Assembly: GCF_002994745.2 (NCBI RefSeq)
Contig: NC_037089.1
Coordinates: 21,551,641 to 21,615,640, forward strand
DNA from: Rosa chinensis
Lineage: Eukaryota; Streptophyta; Magnoliopsida; Rosales; Rosaceae
Length of the DNA: 64,000 bases
Direction of reading: 5' to 3'
The notes under the pieces were generated by a model. It was not told the origin of the DNA. It was given only the letters and a program-made list of their open reading frames with translations, and ran no database searches. Shown piece by piece: positions 57,316-64,000 of this stretch (within the stretch, counting starts at the first letter, position 1; every line of letters begins with the position of its first letter). The translations under genes were made by a program, and so were the position numbers.

Positions 57316-58905
57316 CTAGGGGTCTGGGTGGTGTAGCGGCAGTTCTGGGATTGGGGGCTGGAGCACAGAGGCTGTAGGAGGTGGCGCCTGGATAGGGTCA
57401 GTAACAGTAGCGCCGGGTTCTGGGATAGGTGGCTGTGGCACAGCGGCTGTAGGAGGTGGCGCCTGGAGAGGCGCAACAGGGTCAGGAACAGCAGCGCCGG
57501 CGGGATCAAATTGGGGAGGGTTTGGAGAAGGTTGACCAGATTGGAGAGACGGTGGGAGACTGGGATGCGGCGGCGGTAGACTGGGTAGAGCCAGCGACGG
57601 TGGATCTACGCGGTGTGGTGACTGGGTTGCGGACGAGGTTGGAGACGAAAGGAAATGCTCAAGCGTGTTGCGGTTTGACTGGGTTAAACAAGATGGACTT
57701 GACTGGGCTTGGGTTGGCATGTTAGGTGGGAATGTTATTTGGGCCAAAGGACGAGCGTGAATGGACTGAAGCTCCGGATCAGGCTGAGCAGCAAGGTTAA
57801 ATGGAAAAGAATTCTCATGGAAAACAACATCACGACTAGTAAAAATTTTATGACTAGAGAGATCGTAGAGCTTGTAGACCTTTTGGCCAATAGGATAACC
57901 GATGAAGATGCACTTAATTGCTCTAGGAGAAAACTTATGTGTGACATTGACATTGGTAGCATAAGCTAAACAACCAAAAACACGAAGGTGATGAAAAGAA
58001 GGAGGTGTGGAATAAAGACGCTCAAAAGGTGTTTTAAATGAGAGAAGTGGAGTGGGCAAACGATTAATAACATGAATAGCGGTGAGAACACATTCGCCCC
58101 ATAATTTGGTAGGAAGATTAGCTTGGAATTTAAAGGCCCGGGCAACTTTGAGGATATGACGATGCTTGCGTTCTACTACCCCATTTTGTTGAGGCGTATA
58201 AATACAAGAATGCTGAAAAAGCACGCCGTTTGCTTTGAAAAAATTTTGAAGAGAAAGGAACTCAGCCCCATTATCACTGCAAAAACTTTTTATTTGAGAT
58301 GAGAATTGAGTGAATGCAAAAGCAAAAAAATGTTTTACTAAAGATTGAGTTTCATGTTTATGTTGCATTAAAAAAATCCAAGTAAAACGAGAATAATCAT
58401 CCACAATAGTAAGAAAATAATGGGCTCCAGAACGAGAAGAATGTTTATAAGGACCCCAATTATCACAATGAATAAGATCAAAAGGTTTAACAGATGAGAT
58501 AGAACTAGTACCAAAGGAAAGACGACTCTGCTTTGCTAATGGACAAATATCGCAAGCATGATTCGAATTAAGAGAAATATTTAAGAAATTTTTAGCAATA
58601 TAATCTAGAGGAGGAGAAGAAACATGGCCCAAACGACGATGCCAAAGGTTGGTAGAGGACATGGTGAGGTGACAGGCAGGTTGAATGGGTGATGAGTGAC
58701 GTGGTTTGGACTTGTTTTTCTCCATCGCTAATGCCACCAAATAGTAGAGACAGTCACGTTGTTTACCCAAACCAATTGTTTTCTTCAAAACCAGATCCTG
58801 CAAAATACACCAATATGGGAAAAATGTCATGGAACAATTCAAGCCCCTTGTCAAACGACTGACCGATAACAGATCAACTTTGAATGTAGGCACACACAAT
58901 ACATC
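57316..58905 (-). pseudogene. H integrase (copia pol, middle part), ending in one in-frame stop
   Basis: Reading leftwards, the GAG-pre-integrase part has LWHRRLGHVSSPPLDYIAKN with HACDICPLAKQSR (zinc-binding H-H-C-C). It is followed by the rve core: DLIHCDNWGPY with the first Asp, IKSFCSDNGAEF with the second, and PQQNGVVERKHRH with the Glu. A GKRQ-free linker, CIFIGYPIGQKVYKLYDLSS, and a Pro/Gln-rich spacer lead to TAG at 57316-57318, after which RT continues in frame. Upstream, the frame is shifted by one relative to protease near 58907. One stop and one frameshift block a full polyprotein, although each domain is intact. Confidence 0.88.
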
Positions 58906-58906
58906 A

Positions 58907-59323
58907 TTATGCAAAAATATTAGCCTTCTCTCCACTAGGTAATAACACAGGAGGCAATGAACGATTTTTACGCTGATGCGAAAATAATTTAGGAGATGAA
59001 GAGATGTGATCTGTCGCCTCACTGTCAATGATCCAGCTGCGAGAAGCGATCTTAGATAAACCTGAAGAATAGGACTGATTGGGCATGTTGCTCCTAACTG
59101 CCATGGCAGCCGAATGTGATTGAGGACTATAAGAATCATCAGATCCTTTGTGATTCAAAATAGCCAAAACTTGCTGAAGTTGTTGCTCGGAAAGAGGACT
59201 GCAACCGAAGGAACCGTTTTGCCGATCAGATTGATTTGGTCGATTATGTTGATTGAACACTATCACCAAGGCTGGATAATCAGAATGATCAATGAAAAAT
59301 GATTTGAAATTTTGATTTCCCAT
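58907..59323 (-). pseudogene. H gag remnant and protease
   Basis: ATG at 59323 opens MGNQNFKSFFIDHSDYPALV, the N-terminus of copia gag. It then jumps almost at once to an SEQQLQQVLAIL block that normally lies far downstream, so about 250 codons of gag with the zinc knuckle appear deleted. The protease motif reads WIIDSEATDHISSS: the invariant Gly of the D-S-G triplet is Glu (GAG, 59018-59020 on plus as CTC). The frame stops at 58907, where homology moves to the integrase frame. This part is non-functional as read. Confidence 0.82.
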
Positions 59324-59447
59324 GGAGACGAGATCGAGGATTGTTGTACGAGATATAGAGTACAACGGAATGAGAAGAAAAATTTGTTGCACGAGAGACA
59401 AGGTGCAGCGGCTATGGAGTCAGGATTCTAGTCCTGCTCTGATACCA

Positions 59448-59641
59448 TGAAAAAAAGAATATTGGTTGAAGATATCTTCATTGATAGATACAGAATGTTT
59501 TTATACAAGAGAGGGCTAAACGTGCTGGACTCCTACTACTACAATCTAGGAATTCTAATAAGGTAGGTAATCTACGTAATCTCCTAAAGTAATGCTATGC
59601 AATCTCAATTCAATTACAATTATGATACAATATTTTCTACA
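59448..59641 (-). repeat. H 5' LTR (194 bp)
   Basis: TGAAAAAAAGAATATTGG to TTTTCTACA; followed on minus by the tRNA-Met primer binding site. Confidence 0.95.
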
Positions 59642-59818
59642 TAATGGCCCGAGTTGAGCATGATTCTTGAGTTGAAGCAACAGGGTGGGGATCGAATGAG
59701 CCAAACTACTCTGTGGATGCAGGAGGTTCTGGGTGTACAAAGTAAACACATATGCACCTCTTCTCTTCTTCTTCTTTTGTTTTGGTTGTTTGTTGCCCGG
59801 AGTGAAGGAGACCAGCGG

Positions 59819-60112
59819 GTATCGGTGATGGCAGCGGGAACCGGTGAGAGCAGTGGGTACAGGTGATGGCAGCAGGTACCGTGAGAGCGGTGGGTACCGG
59901 TGATGACAGCAGGTACCGGTGAGAGCAGTGGATACCGGTGATGGTAGCAGGTATCGGTGAGAGCGGTGGGTACCGGTGATGGCAGCAGGTACCGGTGAGA
60001 GCAGTGGATACCGGTGATGGTAGCAGGTATCGGTGAGAGTAGTGGGTACCGGTGATGGCAGCAGGTACCGGTTAGAGCAGTGGGTACCGGTGATGGTAGC
60101 AAGTACCGGTGA
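59819..60112. repeat. 38-bp minisatellite of E, about 7.7 units
   Basis: Each unit is a dimer of two 19-bp halves, GGTACCGGTGAGAGCAGTG and GGTACCGGTGATGGCAGCA, with TATCGG and GATACC variants. The 160-codon frame on minus repeats every 38 residues (three units) and is a by-product. Confidence 0.9.
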
Positions 60113-60328
60113 GAAGCATGCTTCGGGTATGCGGAGCTAAGAACTTCTCAAGTGTTGGGGCCCAGTGTCGGTGCTCGGTGAGTCACCAAGATGCCGGCCT
60201 GAGAAGAGTACCGGTCGGGTTGAGCCTCCACTAGCCCGAAGCTGGATTTGGAGTGGTGGATTGAGGTCAGCGGTACCGATCAGGTGTCCAAAGCAAATTT
60301 CCCCCTTCTTTTTTTTTAACCCGGACGA

Positions 60329-60879
60329 CAGTGGCGTAGCCATAAATCTTAATTAGGAAGGTCAGAATTTAAATAATAATACTAAACAAACACGCTTTTC
60401 TCTTATGACATTTCTTCAAAAAAGCTTTCATAATTTTAAAGACAATTTGCCATTTCACCGAGAAGGAGAAGAAGAATTCTTCGAGAAAAAAAAAAAGCCA
60501 GAGAAAACGGCGTAGAGAGAACGAACAAGACACAAAATCAAAGTGTATATACCTAAATTTATATAGATATAGAACTAAATGATTATTCATTAATTAATTA
60601 CCTAAACTATTGTGGTATGAATAAAGTGTGTGTATATATAGGACTAATTAAATATATTAAAAACCTAGACTATCATGGAATCCTTCAAAACTTGTGGGTG
60701 AATGGGCCAAAGCATTTAAAAACAATTTTTTGTCTTCATGTCAGAACCCAGAAGGGTCAAACATGGTATTAAATATAATATATGTATGCAATTGTGTATA
60801 TATCAGCCAATCATGCTCTAATTTCAAAAACTGAGAAGGGTCATTTGACCCTTCTCGCCCTACTATAGCTACGCCACTG
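60329..60879. mobile_element. Small non-autonomous hAT element (551 bp) inside E
   Basis: The ends CAGTGGCGTAGC (60329) and GCTACGCCACTG (60879) are exact inverted repeats of 12 bp. The 8-bp duplication CCGGACGA lies at 60321-60328 and 60880-60887. The interior is AT-rich, with GACCCTTCT-type inverted patches, and has no coding capacity. Confidence 0.93.
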
Positions 60880-60887
60880 CCGGACGA

Positions 60888-61636
60888 GTTTCTCTGAGCC
60901 TCCCTGACGGCCTGATCTCCGAGACAGAGTCGATACCCGAATAGAGATTGTTGGGTGGGCTGAGATGCGGAGATCGCCGGATAGTAGTTGCTCATGTGCC
61001 GGAAAGACCAAGTGCCCCGGTCTCGGTGAGATTATCGGGTGCCCAAATCGATTTGTTGCTGGTGAAGTTCCAGATTTTGAGGAAAGGTCACAGGGATGCC
61101 AAGTTGTGAGCAAGTGTTAGTGACTGGTGGTGATCACCAGGAGGTGAGGATACCATGGGGGAGGCTTGGTCCCTAGATCAATTTTTGAAGTACCGGGCGG
61201 GTTGTGCAATGGTACCCGTACGTGATTTTTGTTAAAAGATCCAAGGTAAATGCCACCGAGACTAGGGTTGCTTAAGTTACCGCTGACTCATGAGGGTCCC
61301 GGAGAGTAGTGGAGCTTGGGAGTGAGGTTGAGTGTACGGGGATGCGCGTACCCGCTGATTCATGTACCCGATGACTCGTGTACTCGCTGGCTCATGAAAG
61401 TCCCGAATGACTCATAGTACCCGATGACTCATGAAAGTCCCACTGACTCAAGTACCCGGAAGCTAAGCTGATGTACCCGGAAGCTTATAGTACCTGTTAG
61501 CTCAAAGGCTTGGGTGAGGTTGAGGGTGGGTGTCCTGCATGTACCCGTGTACCCGGAAGCTTATGTACCCGTACATGACCCTTACTGAAGGTCGGAGGTT
61601 CACACCCAAACCTAGGGACCCTCCTTCTAGCGCCAA
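60888..61636. repeat. E interior with GTACCCG(G/A) repeats and primer binding site
   Basis: From about 61330 to 61570 the phrases GTACCCGATGACTC, ATGAAAGTCCC and GTACCCGGAAGCT recur irregularly. The last bases (61617-61636) read on minus TTGGCGCTAGAAGGAGGGTC, the probable primer binding site. No gene is seen. Confidence 0.65.
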
Positions 61637-62087
61637 TGTTTCTGTTATAGAATACGGAACAGGAACTAAGTATGAGATGCAAGGTAGAGAGGACGACACA
61701 AACATGTATAGTGGTTTACCTTGCTCTTGAGGCAAGGCTACGTCCACTTAGATATTTTACTATTGAGTGAGGTCAAGTGACCTTTGTAGTGATACAAGTT
61801 GGGGATCATGGATCCATCCCTTCTAAGAAGGGGAGGACTTCCTCTTATAGCTAAGGAAGTCCCCATCTAGTTTACATTTCCGATGTGGGACATAATACGC
61901 ATATTGCCTCTTAGAGAGCGAAGGAGGGTGGCCTCCCTATGAGGTACCGGCCGACCTCTACCATGGCGAGGTAGCTTGGGTGTCGGTCTATCGGATGCAT
62001 ATCGTAGGCGGGACCTACCATGTCGCGGGGCCCACCTATGAGGTTGTTGCTTATGCTTGGCGGTATGTGATATAGGCAGTATGTACA
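61637..62087 (-). repeat. E 5' LTR (451 bp)
   Basis: TGTTTCTGTTATAG to ATGTACA on plus, collinear with 52031-52493. Confidence 0.88.
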
Positions 62088-62970
62088 ATTAGCATTCACA
62101 AAAGTTCTTTCAATTTCATTTCAATCCAGTTCAGAGAATTCGTTTGTTAGCAAAATAACAATCATGAAATCAAACTTTATAATTGCAATGCACAAGAAGA
62201 GTGCATACCTTCATAGCCATTTAAAATGAAATTGGGTAAACATAAAATAATTACCCAGCTCTGCAATTGAAGGAGGAACATGAACTACCATCTCTTATTA
62301 TCCAGATCATCATCACCTGTAAGAGAAAACCAAAAGAAACTTCCTTTCGTTTAATAGAATTTCCATGGATGATTGTAGCTAACTGTGTTTGGGTGACAAC
62401 CTCAGAACAAAGAGATTGTCTGTTTAGTTTTGAGGAGAGGTACAAAGGGAAGAAAAGGTGAGATACTCGAAAGAGAGAGCTCTAGAGAAATGAGGAATAT
62501 CCCATAGATGTATCCTCCGTTTTCCCCAGAGAGAGAGTCCCCCTCGTTCTCCTCTCCCCCAATTCTTTTGAAAAGAAGAAAAAACATATCAGGGAGGAAT
62601 GAGTTGGTTCCGAAAGAGACAAAAGAGTTGAGAAAATTCTGGGTTTTTCTCCCACAATCTATACCCTTCTCGACTCTTCTCTAGAACCTCCTCTGTTTTT
62701 CTAATCTTTCCCCTCTCCTCTAGATGCTTCGTTCCCGATCCCCTTCTTTTAAACTCAATTCTTATTTTCCTTTTCTTTTTGTTGGCGAACATATGGTCTC
62801 CCATTTTGCTATTTGTCTCATTTAGACTCTATTTATTTATTTATTACTATCATATTGAAACTAAGTCGATTTTTTTTTTCCAACTAAATTCTAAAGTCAA
62901 GGACTTAGTTGAAAGCTATATTATATTTCCTTAAAAAAAAAAAAAAAAAAAACCGGGTTATCACATAGCA

Positions 62971-63787
62971 GCTGCTCTGTTAGGGTTGGAATTGAAATTT
63001 CAATTTTTAATCTAGCATCTCATCCATGATAGTGGATGCTTTCCCTTTCATGGGGTTTGATCAAGAGATTTTGGGTTGGTGCAACACCTTTGCTTGGGAT
63101 TCTTCTTTCTCTGATGGGTGGTTCCTAGGACAATGGAGGGGGGTGAGGGGGGACCGACGCCCGTGATTTGAATATGAAGTATGAGGATCCGCCTTGAACT
63201 GAAATCCGAAGTGACCTTGCGGGGCCCTCTAACTTGATACATATTTACGCAACCGTATGTATCATTGTCAAGATAGAAAAATATTTATGCCCAAAATTAT
63301 CATACCACGTGGGGCTAGTGGCTAAACCACACTTCTTAGCTAATCGTAAATAAAGACACTTAGCATGCAAAGAAAGATATAAAATAAACAAAAATTCTAC
63401 TCTAAAGCACCAAGGCTTAGCAATGCATGGCATTGGTGAAAACCAAAGCCTAATCAAAACTAAGAGCGGGTTTTATTTACAATGAGTCGAAGAGTTCAAT
63501 ATTTTAGAGTTGATTTTAAATTAACAAAAAAATAATGAAATGTAATGAAACTACTAAAAGTGCAAAGAAACTAATAAAATTGCAAACAATATGAATAAGA
63601 ATGTCAGGTCCTAGAGAGGCTCCTTCACCCAATGCTTATGTGTCGAAAGCTAATCTAATGTAGATGCAAATTTTCTATTTTGGCAGTAGTCGTATCCAAG
63701 GCGGTTCAAGGCTCAAGGACCATATATTCTCATTTTGGTATTAATTATGAGAGTGAAAGGGTCACATTACCTCAATTAGAAAGAGTT
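62971..63787. other. Locus sequence right of solo LTR F, with a short LTR relic
   Basis: No gene is recognised. A fragment at about 63198-63227 (GAAATCCGAAGTGACCTTGC) matches the terminal part of the A/B/C LTR family and is a truncated relic. Otherwise the sequence is AT-rich and unique-looking. Confidence 0.45.
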
Positions 63788-64000
63788 CACTATGCCAAAA
63801 TCTGCATCAGACTACACTTTTTAGACAACGAAAAAACAAATTTCCGTTGTGTATTGATTGAAATTGCTTCATGCAACAGGTTTAGTGAGATTTGGTTGTA
63901 TAAGGACGTTCAAAATCAGAATTTTTTTTTGGTGCAAGATTAATGTACAACAATTATAAGGATTTTTCTGTTGTCTGAATGAAAAAAAATTTCACTCCCA
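63788..64000. mobile_element. CACTA-4: left end of a further CACTA element
   Basis: CACTATGCCAAAATCTGCAT at 63788 is a variant of the CACTA-3 terminus (shared CTGCATCA at the same distance). It is followed by ACAACGAAA, TTCCGTTGTG, GCAACAGG and TTGTCTGAATG subterminal motifs of the same family. The rest lies beyond the window. Confidence 0.75.

Larger units (their letters stand above)
55342..59641 (-). mobile_element. H: young Ty1/copia retrotransposon, minus strand, inside E
   Basis: LTRs 55342-55532 (191 bp) and 59448-59641 (194 bp) start TGAAAAAAAGAATATTGG and end ATTTTCTACA. The exact duplication TAATG lies at 55337-55341 and 59642-59646. The LTRs differ by two substitutions and one 3-bp indel. 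The minus strand next to the right LTR reads TGGTATCAGAGCAGG, the initiator-tRNA-Met primer binding site (59433-59447). A polypurine tract GAGAGGGAG adjoins the left LTR. Total length is 4300 bp, short for the class because most of gag is missing. It is the source of the most intact pol genes in the window. Confidence 0.95.
52031..62087 (-). mobile_element. E: large non-coding LTR retrotransposon (LARD-like), minus strand
   Basis: LTRs at 52031-52493 and 61637-62087 (TGTTTCTGTTATAG...TATGTACA) are flanked by the exact duplication ATTAG (52026-52030, 62088-62092). On minus the sequence next to the right LTR is TTGGCGCTAGAAGGAGGG (primer binding site), and a polypurine tract GGGGACTTGGGGGAACT lies at the left LTR. 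After removing copia H and the hAT, about 4.3 kb of interior remains with no gag-pol, only minisatellites. Its LTR starts TGTACATAC and shares GATGTGGGAC-type and ATAATATGC phrases with the G1/G2 LTR, which suggests relation to the Tat family. Confidence 0.82.
51592..62965 (+). mobile_element. Solo LTR F (chromovirus-type), split by element E
   Basis: It starts TGTCACACCCTGGCCCTGG at 51592 and ends GGGTTATCACA at 62965. The exact duplication TAGCA lies at 51587-51591 and 62966-62970. Element E (52031-62087) plus its 5-bp duplication accounts for 10062 bp, leaving an LTR of about 1312 bp. TGTCACACCC is a frequent start of chromovirus LTRs, which sets the strand. No gag-pol belongs to it in the window. 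Confidence 0.8.

Noticed and set aside
59620..60102. 160-codon Pro/His/Cys-rich ORF on minus
   Set aside because: It is a translation of the 38-bp minisatellite, with a 38-residue period equal to three repeat units, and has no other protein feature.

Overview
This is a eukaryotic, almost certainly eudicot plant window from a repeat-rich chromosome region. The evidence is spliced genes with GT/AG introns, a plant-type F-box gene, a plant cyclic phosphodiesterase relative, CACTA, hAT and Mutator-like DNA transposons, and Ty1/copia and Ty3/gypsy retrotransposons with plant-specific features. The chromovirus-type solo LTRs and the F-box gene would fit a woody eudicot such as a Rosaceae species, but that is a guess. 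By my reading more than 85% of the window is transposon-derived. Many insertion boundaries can be fixed to the base from LTR or terminal inverted repeat (TIR) ends plus target-site duplications (TSDs).

Left block (1-28397) is one nested stack. An old Ty3/gypsy element of the Tat type (here G1; minus strand; 5' LTR 27851-28397, 3' LTR off the left edge) is the host. Its antisense ORF is interrupted by a CACTA element (CACTA-2; right end 13978). CACTA-2 holds a broken TNP2-type transposase and a second gene with a complete-looking Ulp1-type cysteine protease domain. CACTA-2 is itself broken near 1580 by a copia-like LTR, which carries the end of another CACTA of a different family (CACTA-1, ends 1361). 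G1's integrase is interrupted by solo LTR A (16835-19399, TSD GGGGC). G1's gag is interrupted by a hAT element (24197-27700, TSD GAGTGCAC), which is interrupted by solo LTR B (24823-27336, TSD GGAAG).

Middle block (28398-38771) is the only stretch with host genes. An F-box gene with one frameshift (29786-31106) is followed closely by a decayed cyclic phosphodiesterase gene (about 31288-32205). Next to it is a complete 6125-bp non-autonomous CACTA element (CACTA-3, 32309-38433, TSD ACT). Instead of transposase it carries an intron-containing, two-stop copy of the Brix-domain gene for ribosome production factor 1 (RPF1). CACTA-3 shares its 5' end with CACTA-2, so the two belong to one family; a fourth relative starts at 63788.

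Right block (38772-64000): G2 (38772-45586, TSD ATGAA) is a relative of G1 that lost its pol region but kept gag, the antisense ORF and a 60-bp tandem array. It is followed by a Mutator-like TIR element (45720-47007), solo LTR D (47290-51460, TSD GTAGC) containing solo LTR C (47973-50676, TSD GCAAT), then solo LTR F (51592-62965, TSD TAGCA). F is split by a non-coding LTR element E (52031-62087, TSD ATTAG). E holds a young copia element H (55342-59641, TSD TAATG) and a 551-bp hAT (60329-60879, TSD CCGGACGA).

No tRNA, rRNA, CRISPR array or microbial-type system was seen. The most unusual item is the RPF1 gene fragment inside a transposase-less CACTA, next to a transposase-bearing relative of the same family.
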